A stretch of 64,000 bases of DNA from Adiantum capillus-veneris (taxonomy: Eukaryota; Streptophyta; Polypodiopsida; Polypodiales; Pteridaceae), in NCBI GenBank assembly GCA_014529385.2, contig CM043952.1, positions 61,274,119-61,338,118 on the forward strand, given 5' to 3'. Shown in pieces: positions 54,216-64,000 of the stretch. The position numbers and the translations under genes were made by a program. The notes beneath the pieces were generated by a model. The model searched no databases, had not been told where the DNA came from, and saw only the letters and a program-made list of their open reading frames with translations. Each line of letters starts with the position of its first letter. Positions within the stretch are counted from its first letter, which is position 1.

Positions 54216-54960
54216 TCAGTGAGAGAAAACAGATGTTGCCACTGCAGCGAACCTCGCTATCTTTGAGGCCGGTTTGGATGGGGAGTAATCTGCATACAAA
54301 CGACCTCTAGACAAACGCACAAGAAGTGACTGTCTTGCCCAGGCCCAAGCCGAGCGTGCAGCCCGAAGGGCTACATCCTCTGACCAAGAATCCTCATGCA
54401 CAAATACATAACACGGAGGGCACTGAGTGCCGGCAAACAAATGCACCACAATGTGCCTGCACTTCGCTACATCTGGAGGTGTCACGCTAAACTTGGCCAG
54501 AGGCCAAAGAGTTTGTACCAGATTTGTCTCACCTTTAAGTCCCTTGTGTGGTGTGAGAACTCAGTAGCTTGAATCTGGAGCCAGTCAAGGACTGTGTGTT
54601 GGGTCCACTCTGTGAGATCCCTACCACACAATGGAAAGGAGAAACCCACTGCTGTGTCCAGGGCAGGGCCTCAATGCCTCTAGCTGCAAGAAAGAGGACA
54701 TGGACTTGAAAGCTGGCCTCCTCCAAGTCGGGAGAGGAGTCACCCAGAAACCGAGCGAAGCTGTAGTCGAAGAAGTCCTAACGTCTGCGAATGTCGAAGC
54801 TGGTCAGACATCTAGGGACCGCTGCAAAGGGAGAAGTGTGCATAAAAAAAGGCAGCCTCAAGTGGGGCTGTCCCTCTGGAGCCACACGGCTCATACTGAA
54901 AGCACTACCAAGAGAACGCCTCGCAGCAGAAGCGTGTCCAGTACCCTACGACTGAGGAGG
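54216..54960 (-). pseudogene. LINE 2 N-terminal extension of ORF2
   Basis: Minus-strand frames (MTPPDVAKCRHIVVHLFAGT; AWAWARQSLLVRLSRGRLYA) match LINE 1 48564-47854. Broken by frameshifts near 54490. Confidence 0.6.
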
Positions 54961-55032
54961 AGTGGCGGAAGGGGCGAGAGACGAGGCTGTGGGCCCCATC
55001 GCGGAGAGAGGAGGGACGGGAGGCGACGGTGG

Positions 55033-55214
55033 AGATTTCTGCCAAAAACCCTATTTTTTGGAAACCCTAACTCTAACTACTGGCTGAAACCCTAAAGTGG
55101 CTAGAAACCTTAAAAGCCAGTGCAAATCTATTGTGATGTGTGAATTGTTTTTGAAGTGGTTATTTGGTGCTGTCGCGATTGATTCTTGACTTGGAGTGTC
55201 CAAGTCTGTTACAG
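55033..55214 (+). repeat. LTR-A end fragment inside LINE 2
   Basis: Ends TTGACTTGGAGTGTCC then AAGTCTGTTACA, like the LTR at 17215-17300 read in reverse. Its left part (AACCCTAACTCTAAC) corresponds to the telomere-like block of that LTR. The LTR start is missing. Confidence 0.7.
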
Positions 55215-55442
55215 GAGTGGCAGCGTCTGAGGGAGGAGGAAGCGGAGGCGGTGGAACATAAGTGGACGGGGCCTCCTCAGGCAGGTCCTGTTGAAGGGAG
55301 TCAAAACGATTCCCAGTCGAAACCCAGTGCTGCTGAGCTGCAGAAGATCGGCCACCAGGGGGAGCAGTGGGACGAGCCCTCCCTTATCGGCGGCAGCTAG
55401 GCACCTGTTGCCAACCATTAGCTGGCTGATCACTGGTCTCTG

Positions 55443-56138
55443 TCAATGTACCAGCCTGTGCGTCCTGTGTATCTGGCTGTTGGCATGCTCTGCCTTGGGA
55501 GGCTGCACATGTGCTGTGGGTCGAGGTCTCCTACGAGGACAGGACTTTGCCATATGGCCCATTTGTTTGCAAATGAAACACTGGTTCGAGAGACCCGAAT
55601 ACTCCACACTCTGTCTGATCCATCCCCCACTCACCCTAGGTAGCAATACCACCTTGGGGAGGGAGTGCGTGTAACGAACGAGAATCCGCACAATAGGTAA
55701 ACCTACGGCCTTTGTCACAACTGAAGCTGCCGTGCGTGGAGACTTTAGAACTGTCCCGAACATAGAACCAATCCTGAGTAGGAGGGGGAGGTACTCTCGC
55801 CTCAGGCCTGGGAAACAAACCGAAATCGGCAAGTGGACCTCCTCCTCGAGAACATTTGTAGTAGGGTCAAAACCGTGATGCCAACGTCGGAAGTAAGCTC
55901 GAGTTTCTCTGATGCTGAGTGGGCTCATCGAAATCACCTTAGTTGTCATCTCTGCAGACTCAAACTCGACCTGGTAGTACCCTCTCCTGAGGATCTGGAC
56001 ATCAGTGATCTTGCCCACATCGGAGAGAAGACGAGCCTGTAGCAAATCCCGAACCTCCCCCCGACTGGGTCGAGTGCCAATGATCTTACAGATAACCGAA
56101 GTGGCTTGCAAACGCTCCACTTCGGCCATCAAGCTCAC
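55443..56138 (-). CDS. LINE 2 ORF1 protein (DUF4283-like plus CCHC)
   Basis: 231 codons. ORF1 proteins coat LINE RNA. The first half (residues 1-110) reads MAEVERLQATSVICKIIGTR, LQARLLSDVG, GYYQVEFESAEM and YFRRWHHGFDP, a pattern of the DUF4283 RNA-binding-like domain common in plant LINEs. The C-terminal part has a zinc knuckle CFICKQMGHMAKSC (Cys 187, 190, His 195, Cys 200) and a basic tail. The frame may begin further upstream on the minus strand (GRGSSDTTELTL-like codons), beyond the chosen ATG. Confidence 0.7.
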   Translation of the reverse strand: MSLMAEVERLQATSVICKIIGTRPSRGEVRDLLQARLLSDVGKITDVQILRRGYYQVEFESAEMTTKVISMSPLSIRETRAYFRRWHHGFDPTTNVLEEEVHLPISVCFPGLRREYLPLLLRIGSMFGTVLKSPRTAASVVTKAVGLPIVRILVRYTHSLPKVVLLPRVSGGWIRQSVEYSGLSNQCFICKQMGHMAKSCPRRRPRPTAHVQPPKAEHANSQIHRTHRLVH

Positions 56139-56592
56139 TTGCTCTTCTTGCGAAAGAGCAAGTCGAAGGGTCAGCTCCGTGGTGTCGGGCGAGGGGGCTT
56201 CTGTGGAGTCCCTCTAAGGTGGAGCAGAAGCCGCCATTCTGTGTCTGTTGCTGAATCGAGGAGAGCGTTGGCGACGAGGCGCTCACAAGGAGCTGAAAAA
56301 ACAGCCTGCCTGCGAGCCGAAACCGTGACTCGGAGGGATGAGGGATAAGGCGGGGCGAATGGAGCGGGGGAATGGGGGGCGACAGGGGGGAAAGGGCGGG
56401 GTAAAGGGAGGATGAGGCGGGCAAGGGCAGCGCGCATCAGCCAGCGGGCAACACACAATGGGCAGCGCGCAGCAGGGGACGGCAGTGCGAGGCAGCGTGA
56501 GGGGGGTGCGTGAGGGCGGGCAGCGAGCTAAAAACCAAGACTCTGTCAAAGAGGTGTTACAAGAGGATCTTTAGATCCTCATCAATATCCTC

Positions 56593-56900
56593 GGTTAAAA
56601 ACCGGGGAAACAATTTCTTAACGATCTAACTGATTCCCAAGTGGCTTGGGATACAAGACAATGCTTCCACTTGATCAAATATTCGGGGTACAAAGACTTG
56701 CGAGACTTGCGGACCCTTTGATCGAGAACCGATTCGGGTTCAAGTGGAATATAACGGATGGTATCTTGCAAGTTTTGGAGGCAAGGCCAGCTTGTAAGAA
56801 ACCCCACTTATCTTCTTTGTGATATGAAAGGGACCACAATAGCGAGAAGATAATTTTGAGCATGGACCAAATCAGATCGTTTCTGAATGCTTCGGTAACC
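56593..56900 (-). pseudogene. pol: Integrase tail and chromodomain of LTR-E
   Basis: The minus-strand frames read [20 protein letters not shown] (integrase tail) and then EPESVLDQRVRKSRKSLYPEYLIKWKHC with ATWESVRSL, a clear chromodomain. A frameshift separates the parts. It marks the element as a chromovirus. Confidence 0.8.
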
Positions 56901-57256
56901 TAAGGTACAATACAAGTAGACTTGATTATTGAACTAGAGAAAACTCTACATGATACTTCTGTTTAGAAGGGCCAGAGAAGGTAGTACAAGTCGATGTGAG
57001 TCCAAAATCACCTCTAAATCAGCCCTTAGAATATGGGGTTGACCCTTGAAGAGTGGGGTTGAATGTGGCTCCATATACACTTCACCTGTCCTCTGGTACT
57101 CTTGACTAGGCACATGACAAGCACCCGAGTCTGTTAAATGAGATCCATGTAAACATTTAGTGGTACACACCAAGAAGGATACAACATAGGCGAAAGCCCA
57201 CATAACTTAATAGTAGCAACACACCCCAAGAGCAAAGAAAAAATTCCACCCCTCGC

Positions 57257-58163
57257 TCAACCACTTTCTGATCGGTGAGCATAGATAAAGTTACGCAGGG
57301 ACGTGCTCAGCTCGATGGACGCCTGAGAATTGTGCTGACTGATGATGTGCCTTTGCTCTTGGCCATTGAAATTTTGAGTCGCTGGTTTCATATCTGGCTG
57401 TTGTCGAGAAAAACCAGCCATGCCAAAGTTGCCTTGTGCCACTTTAAACTAGCCCTGATTGCTTTGAAAGCCTTGTTGCATGCCGATATTACCATACATG
57501 GGGTTTTGCATCATGCCTTGCATACCCCCAAACACTAATCTCTGGCATATTTTCCTGGTTTCTAGGCGCATAACCAGCCGTACTTTGGAACACAGATCTA
57601 CCCCCGAAATACCCAGGATGTACCGTGGTTGGTGGAAAAACCTGATGCATTGCCTAGAAACTCGTTCCCTGTCCATTTATTGCAACATGTGGACTCTGAA
57701 AGGTGGTCGGTTGAACTGGCAAAACCTGTGGAATTGGCGTCCTAACCACCTGTTCATGGACGGAAGGAACCTGTCTTGGAGCCCCAACAGACTCCGCAAC
57801 GTGCGAGTGCTCCCTATCCTGTTGGGACGCATGAAGAACTTGGGCTTGAGCCTCAACGGGCTCTACTGGCTGTGTGAGTTGCCTTGTCTGTTGTGGCACT
57901 GGTGGCGGTTGCAAAAACTCTATAAACCTTGGGTTCTGCACTAGTCCAGTGAAAACATTCACAGTAGCAACCAAGTGAGTCCTGAATGCATTATCTTCAA
58001 GTTGCCTAGCCATAAAGCCCTGCATTGGTGAAGCATTCATATCAACAAAAGGTACAGACAAGGGTGACCTAGAACTCTCGCCAACCTCAAACACCGTAGG
58101 TATTGCCTGTCTGTCCTGCGAAGAGGAACCCTCTTCCATAATGCCTTTCCCTTTGTCGGACAT
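57257..58163 (-). pseudogene. gag: LTR-E Gag N-terminal region
   Basis: Minus-strand ATG at 58163: MSDKGKGIMEEGSSSQDRQA, an acidic and Gln/Pro-rich start, FLQPPPVPQQTRQLTQPVEP, then shifted frames rich in Met, Gln, Gly and Asn (FGGMQGMMQNPMYGNIGMQQ). Low complexity. No capsid core or zinc knuckle is recognised. The ATG touches the inserted LTR-D. Confidence 0.55.
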
Positions 58164-59962
58164 TGTTGCTAAATTGGCTTTATCTAACAGGAAAATAATT
58201 CTAAATGAATTATTGGATTTGTAAGTGAGGGGGTTTTCTCGCTTGGAACACCAAGGAAAAATAATTTTTAATGGATTATTGGAATTTTAAGTGAGGGGGT
58301 TTTTCTCACTGGAGACATCCGAGTACAGAGTATTCCTAGTGCGTCATTCAGAGTAATGACGGGAGCACTGTGAAAGGAAATATCTGTAAGGCCAACAGGA
58401 ACGGGTACTTCTGATGCGTCACATCGGATAGGTGACAGGGAGCATCGGGAAGAAGTATCTGACCATCCGGGGACGGACATCTTTGATGCGTCATAGGATG
58501 GGTGACATACATCATCGTGAAGGAGATTGTATCGTAAGTTCGATTCGAAAGGACTAGGTGATGGGTTTTCTTGATGCGTCACAAGGTGGGTGACGGGTGC
58601 ATCAGAAAGGGGATATCCATAGTTGAGAGGAAATTTCGAACTGTGTTAGAATTATGCACAAGGAAAAGCAAGCACTTGAATGAAGATGGGTTCAAAGGAA
58701 ATTTTGAGGAAAAACAGATGCTTTTTGAGGAAAGTGGGATTGCTTTTCGGGAAAGCAGATGCTTTCCCGCGTGCAAATCTATGTCTGCATTACAACTGTG
58801 TCCAAGGACGCCTGGGAAGTGCTGTGAAAGCATTGTTTTTAACTTATAAGGTTTTATTGAGTTTTTGGACAGATTCAGACCATTTTTAAAAGGTGACCGG
58901 CTGCCCACTTATTTTTGGACAGATTCAGACCATTTTTAAAAGGTGACCGGCTGCCCACTTAATAAGTGGGCAGCCTATGATTAAATAAAGCTGTAAAAAC
59001 CAGCCAACGATTTTTCTCTCTTTTTTTTCAAGAAAAAAAAAAAAAAAAACCCACGAAAAACGGTCTCGATCTCTATGCAAGTAGCCAATGCTCTGCTATC
59101 TTTGCCGTGGCCAGGGAGCTATAAAAGCATCACACGCCCTCTCCTAGAGGGAAGACCAATTTTCGCAAGGAGGAGATGATGCTGTAGATTTCAGCTGAAA
59201 AGAAGACGTTGCTGGTGATGCCCATGGCTGTCCCAAGTGTACCAGATGTCGCCAAGACCCAGTGCGCGAGTTCCCTCGCAAAGAAGTGCCTACGGAGCAA
59301 GTTTCCGTCGCGACAAGCTGCTGTTTTTCTCTGTTTTCAGCCTATAAACGTCGTAGACGGGGCTGATTTACGAGAAGGAACCCGAGAACACACCTCTTTT
59401 GTGTGTAGGATTAGAAGAGAGGATTTTCTATGTAGAGATCTCTTCCGAGGAATTTCTTTTTCGAGCATCGACTTTGAAGGTAACGATTTTCATGTTATGA
59501 TCTCTAAGTATTTGTTTGCAAGTGTCCTTCCTCTCAGTGAGGGAGTAGGAGCAGAGTAAGACATGAGCCTCTGCAAAGAGAAAGCGCTCTAAGGAACTAG
59601 AGGAGGGTGAGATCCAGAGGCGAGAACCTTGATTCTCGAGGATTTGGAATAAGGAACGGAAGTTCTTGGAATAGGGTTTTGCCCTAGGAATAGGAAGTCG
59701 AGGCTTCCACGAACCATCAAGTCTTATTCTAGAATGAACGTGGTAATACGTTCGGTTCAAGTGCTTGTATAGACTTCTCCTCAGTAATAAAGATACTATT
59801 ACAGGGGGGGACCAGCCCATCTTTTGGTCCCAGTACTGTGTCAATCCTCTCTCTCTCTCTCTGTCTATCTATTTCTCTCTATATCTCCTTGCTTCAGTAC
59901 TAAGTGATAAATTCTATTTATCCGAGTATATTCTATATTGCTATGCGCTCCCGTTTGTGACA
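58164..59962 (+). mobile_element. Solo LTR-D (LTR-D copy 2)
   Basis: 1799 bp, TGTTGC to TGTGACA, uninterrupted. Flanks GACAT (58159-58163) and GCCAT (59963-59967) look like a target duplication with one change, and the LTR-E leader and Gag resume on either side. A CCAAT box (59085-59089) and TATAAAAG (59120-59127) define its promoter; AATAAA is at 59786. A 60 bp segment around 58861-58970 is tandemly duplicated. The short open frames in it are not conserved with the other copy. Confidence 0.75.
59085..59127 (+). promoter_or_regulatory. LTR-D promoter (CCAAT and TATAAAAG)
   Basis: CCAAT at 59085-59089 and TATAAAAG at 59120-59127, 30 bp apart. In copy 1 the TATA box is broken by LTR-A element 2. 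Confidence 0.6.
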
Positions 59963-60043
59963 GCCATAGTGTAATCCCACGTTCCTGTACAGTGTGTTCA
60001 CCAAAACTGAACCGAGGCTTTCTTCTTGAGGGAAAAGTGATTC

Positions 60044-60062
60044 TGTCCCGGCGATGGAACCA
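60044..60062 (-). promoter_or_regulatory. Primer-binding site of minus-strand LTR-E
   Basis: On the minus strand TGGTTCCATCGCCGGGACA starts directly after the LTR end TTTCA. It begins with the TGG expected of a PBS and is tRNA-Asp-like rather than tRNA-Met-like. Confidence 0.5.
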
Positions 60063-60835
60063 TGAAACTGGCCCGTAGGGCGGTAGACTTTGGCTTTCAC
60101 TTGAAACTTTACTTTAGACTTTAGGGGACAGAGAAACTTTGCAAATAAAACTTGTAGCTGGAATTAACACTTCGAACACACTCGCCTTGGAAGCTAGAGC
60201 ACTCCAAGCAAACGCCGACAACTTGTTGGCCCCAAAGGCTGGTGCCTCTTTCGGTATTTCTTTTTTTTTTTTCGAGAAAACGATCCTACTATTAGTTAAT
60301 AAAACTGCCCATAGGGCTACAACCACCTCTACTAGAGAGAGCTACATCAACCATAAGGGGAGACTCTCTCAATGAAAAAACAACATTTGTACAATGAGGG
60401 CTAAATCAAGAGATGGGAGGTGGGAAAAGGCACACAGGTGGGCGGTAGTGCCATCTGGGCTCGCCTGCGACCATGGTGAAGAACGGCCCAGGGCGCTAGA
60501 GTCGAAGGAATTCCTCTGTGCGCTCGCATGCGATCAGAGTTTCCTTAAAGTCTCTCAAATTGTCCCCTGAGAGTATAAAATCAACTCCAGCCAAAAATCT
60601 CGAACAGTCTTCGCTGGTGGCACTAGGCGAGCCTCGAAGATGCAGAAGCAGCAGGCCTACCAAATGAACCAGAGTGTCAGGCAACAGACGAGCTCCCAAC
60701 ACACCTCTCTCTCACTGCACCACTCCTGTGGGGTAAGTTCCGTAGCAGGCTGGAGTGTAGGACGACCCCCTGTATCACTATCATCCTGTTGGTGGAGGTT
60801 AGCTCAAACTGTAGTGCAGGGCCCGTGAGTGTGGA

Positions 60836-61581
60836 TCAAGCAGTTGCCCCCCAAGTGTACTGTCGTGCTGTGGAAAGAGCTGGCATCAATCGAAGGACCC
60901 GAAGCCAAACCTGCTGTGCCATAGGACAGTCCCATAGACAAAGACACTGACTCTCCAAAGGATGGCCACAAGCTGCGCATGCTGTCGGAAGGCCACTGTG
61001 TACTAGCCAACTCCCCACTGCTGTAGCTCTGTGTGCAACTAGCCATTGGAACAAAGTGACTCGCCGCGGCTGTCTGGCGTACCACATCCTCGCCCAAAAG
61101 TCTGACAAGAACTCAGCTGTGAGACCCTCCTCCTGCCAATGAGGTGCTGTAGTAGGACGAGCCTCTCTCCGTGCTGCCAGTATGTGACGTCCCAGATGAA
61201 CGATGTACTGAAAGAAAGGGACCCTTGGATGGTCGGCTGAGGAGAAAGGGTCCCTCCAAAACCACTCTCTAGGATCCCACTACGCTCGTGCAAGTGGACA
61301 ACTCTCCCAAGCCCAAAGCCTCCAATGGCCTGTCTCAAGAGCTGCTGGGTCAGGATCGATGACACAAGTCTCTCGTAGATGTCCACTACTCGGATCCTCT
61401 GAAAACAACTCTCTGCAACCTTGGAGCCTCTACTGAAATTCTGTGAAGTCAACCCTTGCCTTGTATCTCGAAGAACATGGAGGTTAGAGTCTCTGAGCAA
61501 GCATGAAGTGCGATGAGGACCTCCAGTCGCGTGAAGGCCGTCATCCATCTGGGAGCTACTGACTCTAGAGGTGTGAGCCAC
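60836..61581 (-). pseudogene. LINE 3 zf-RVT-like region and spacer
   Basis: Frames read RVTLFQWLVAHRATAVGSWL, CAACGHPLES and CLCLWDCPMAQQVWLRVL, then the spacer at 61581-61039. In the knuckle-like end a Cys replaces the His found in LINE 1 (QRHCLWDC versus QCLCLWDC). Confidence 0.7.
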
Positions 61582-61739
61582 TCAGCTGGTATTGGCTCTA
61601 CAATGTTCTAACACATGCTCTGCACCCTCTCATGCCCTGCAACTGGATGCTTTGTAACTATTGTGGCAAAACTGAGAACTGAAACCAGTCACTTAGAGTG
61701 CGTGCTAGACCCTCTGCCATGGGACCCCAAGAAACATGA

Positions 61740-63277
61740 GGCCTACTACCAACCAATTGGCCTCCCTGAGTGCTGACCAAGGGGTTCCAAACAAGGGGTT
61801 GTCTCAAGTGCTCCTCCGTGAAGGTGGGCTGGTGCTGCTACAGGCCTCTCCGCAGCTGCTCCCAAGAGCGAAGTAGTCTCACAACAAAACGATCCTCCAG
61901 TCTCCTGCTCAGACCAACTCTGCGTATCTCTGTGAAGATACACATGAGGGAAGGTCTCTAAGGGCCTCTTGCCTGAGGTACTCGAGCTCTAAGCTGTTGA
62001 AGCAAAAACTCCTTCCAGGGCTCCTCCCTTGGAAGAAGTCCTCTAACAACAAACTTCTCAAGATGGGCTGTGCTGTGCTGTGCTGTGCTGGGTCTATGAT
62101 CCCCAACCCCCCCTGAGAACAAGGTAGAGTGATGACCTACCAGGCTACTTTGGCCCGGGCTATCTGAATGTCGCGTCGTGACCAAAGAAAGTTCCTAATC
62201 AGCCTCTCTACTTGCCTGATGCAGGAGCTCGAAAAGATCCAACAAGATGTAATGTACCACATAGTAGCCAACGACACCTGGTTGGCCACTACAATTCTGC
62301 CTGCCAAAGAGAGTCGTGCCGAACTCCAATGTAACAACTTCCTCCTGATGGACAGGAGGAGGGGAGCAATTTGCTGCTCAGGAGACAAGTCCAGGCCAAC
62401 CTAACAGCCCAAGTATCGAACTGCAGTTCGTGGGGAGATCCATCTAAAACCCTTACGTGGCATCCAGTTAGGCGTAGGAGCACTACCAACGGAGAAAGCC
62501 ACTATCTTCCTCTAGTTGATCAGTGCACTTGATGCACAACAAAACGTCTCTAGAGCTTGCTCACACCTGTGCAGGGTTGCCTCTTGGCCCTCCAAGTACA
62601 AAGTTGAGTCGTTTGCAAACTCAACATCCGGTAGCTCATCGCCCCGAATAGGGAGCGCTAAGCCACGTAGACCAACCTGCTGTGAAACCAAGAATCTGCT
62701 CATCGCGTCAGCATAGAACAGAAAGAGGAAGGGGGGCAAGAGGGCAGCCCTGCTTTATTGAACATGTGAGCATGAAACGGTCTCCTCTACCCCATGCCAA
62801 AAGCACCTGACTGTGTGCACGTTTGTGGACAGCTGACACACCTCTCATCCAAGCATTTGAGAAGCCTATCCTGCGTAGATTGCTCTCCAAAAAGTCCCAG
62901 TCAACTCTTATCGTAGGCCTTCTCAAATCCAGAAGAAGTATCACTAGATCCTCACCACGGAGGCGTGCAAGTGCAGATGCCTCCCAAAAAGTGAAGATGT
63001 TGTCAAGGATACTGCGCTCCTTGACAAAACCTGTGTGGGTCCCATGTATAATGATCTCTAGAAGTGGTTGAATCCTCAAGCTCAGAGCCTTCGCTAGAAT
63101 TTTGTAGGCTGAGTTGAGGATGGTGATGGGCCGCGATTGCCGAATCTCATCCAAGGAGCCACCATCCTTGGGAATGAGGTAGATTAGGTCCTCACTCATG
63201 CTGTCAGGTATCTCTCCTGTGTGTAAGATGTATTGAAAAGCGTTGCAGAGGTATGAGTCAAGCAAGTCCCAACACAC
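61740..63277 (-). pseudogene. LINE 3 reverse transcriptase, broken
   Basis: Minus-strand pieces: LIYLIPKDGGSLDEIRQS, HGTHTGFVKERSILDN, VILLLDL (where LINE 1 has LLLDF, followed by a frameshift), CPLAPLPLSVL, then VEFANDSTLYLEG. The catalytic FADD box here reads FAND, so the second-last Asp is lost. RLSLAGRIVVANQVSLA follows. Confidence 0.8.
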
Positions 63278-63279
63278 TT

Positions 63280-64000
63280 AATAAAAAATTGGGAGTCAAA
63301 CCATCATCACCGGGACAGCTATCTCAGGGAAGTGCTCTGAGGGCCGCATGGAGCTCCTCTAGCTGAAGAGGCATCTCAAGGCTCTGGCGCATCTCGTTAG
63401 TCACAAGACATGGCATTTGTGCTCAAATCTGCTCTCTGCATGCATCTTGACGCTCTGACTGAGGCTTTGCTAACAACATGTCACGGTAAAAGTCAGTAGC
63501 AACTGCACGCATGTCCTTTGGCTCTGAAGCATTTGACCCGTAAGGCCTCCGCACAACTGGCTAACATTGGCGTGTGCATGCCGGGGTCCCATTGTCTCAA
63601 AGAACGCCCTTGTCACTCTGTCATGCACATGGGTCCACTAAGATGCTTGTCGATGGAAAAAAAACTCATGATGCCTCTCCTCTATGTAGGCAAGCTCTTG
63701 GCGAGCGTGTTGCAAGTGCTCCTCCAACCAAGGACTGTCTGGGTGCTGCTCCTGCATCGTTTGAAAGGAAGCAACGCCCCGTCGGAGACGTTGCTCCTTC
63801 TCCCTCGCTGCAGCCAGGGTGGCCGTAGACTCCTGAAGAAAGAAACGACTAAATTGAGCGAGTGGTGTCTCTTTGGACAGAGGGCTTGGCCACTCTGTCA
63901 GCAGGAGTCTTGCGAGTCCAAGCCCTCTGTCCAAAGACACACCACTCGCTCTTTGAGCTCGAAGTCCAACAAGAACCTGCGTAGCATCATGCTGCTCTTG
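63280..64000 (-). pseudogene. LINE 3 endonuclease-RT linker
   Basis: Minus-strand codons SFQTMQEQHPDSPWLEEHLQHARQE and neighbours match LINE 1 at 47600. Several stops; the window ends inside the element. Confidence 0.7.

Larger units (their letters stand above)
52111..56540 (-). mobile_element. LINE 2, with ORF1 and endonuclease, broken
   Basis: On the minus strand from right to left: a G-rich 5' region, ORF1 (56138-55443), a foreign LTR scrap at 55033-55214, ORF2 N-terminal extension (54960-54216), endonuclease (54210-53500), linker (53486-52869) and RT (52809-52111). It ends abruptly just after the FADD box. It is the most complete LINE in the window for domain content, but each domain carries stops or frameshifts. 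Confidence 0.8.
56545..60258 (-). mobile_element. LTR-E chromovirus remnant, minus strand
   Basis: From right to left: LTR end (60258-60063), PBS (60062-60044), leader, Gag start at the edge of a solo LTR-D insertion, Gag (58163-57257), an internal deletion, and integrase tail with chromodomain (56900-56593). The 3' LTR is missing. LINE 3 lies against its 5' LTR and LINE 2 against its 3' end. It is the sister of the remnant at 31823-34670. Confidence 0.75.
60259..64000 (-). mobile_element. LINE 3, 3' part, running off the window
   Basis: Minus strand, poly-A seen as the T run at 60259-60272, inserted against the LTR-E LTR. It follows LINE 1 closely from the 3' end (CGAGAAAACGATCC; compare CGAGAAAAAGATCC at 44177) through the zinc region, RT and linker. 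Its upstream end lies beyond 64000. Many stops and frameshifts. Confidence 0.85.

Noticed and set aside
55164-55674. Plus-strand frames opposite LINE 2 ORF1
   Set aside because: Shadows of the minus-strand ORF1 and an LTR scrap; no domain.

Overview
The window looks like a retrotransposon-packed stretch of a large land-plant nuclear genome. The evidence is interstitial plant-type TTTAGGG-like repeats, plant-type Ty3/gypsy and Ty1/copia polyproteins, an L1-type LINE with a DUF4283-like plus CCHC ORF1, a hAT element with a DUF659-type transposase, and spliced exons of an RBP45/RBP47-type RNA-binding protein gene. A fern or other large-genome, non-model plant fits the element mix, but the species cannot be fixed from sequence alone. 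There is no prokaryotic, CRISPR or organellar signal, and no tRNA or rRNA gene was recognised.

Layout (family names LTR-A to LTR-E are local to this report). From 2183 to 43833 one LTR of family D, about 1.8 kb when uninterrupted, has been spread over about 41.7 kb by nested insertions. Inside it sit a + strand LTR-A element (2493-26766), a second LTR-A element (27171-34877), a reverse-strand LTR-B relative (34964-39544), a truncated copia element (39747-42756) and a GGAACGG-rich MITE-like element (43190-43603). Inside the first LTR-A element lie an inverted partial copy of the same family with gag-PR-RT-RH-INT on the minus strand (about 3640-22470), a complete gag-only LTR-B element (3707-10323), a solo LTR-B (12645-13840), a deleted LTR-A element (17215-18211), a hAT transposon (18313-21780) and a non-autonomous LTR-C element (23807-26712). 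Most of these insertions carry visible target-site duplications, so insertion order can be read.

The host-gene island runs from 43834 to about 50940. It holds four exons of an RBP45/47-like gene (third RRM plus Q/Y/G-rich C-terminus) on the + strand, with good splice sites, interrupted upstream by a 4.5 kb LINE with a 14 bp duplication. The exons for RRM1 and RRM2 are not in the window.

From 50976 to 64000 there are further LINE copies, all on the minus strand, a gutted minus-strand chromovirus of family E (56545-60258) split by a solo LTR-D (58164-59962), and a third LINE running off the end of the window.

Nothing here is an intact working system; nearly every coding region is broken. The most unusual items are the RT-less LTR-B family with a conserved His/Asp-repeat third coding region, a short R/U5 motif shared by three otherwise different LTR families, an array of palindromic hairpins in the LTR-C elements, a bias for TAG stops where sister copies read CAG, and a LINE copy that lost exactly its endonuclease.
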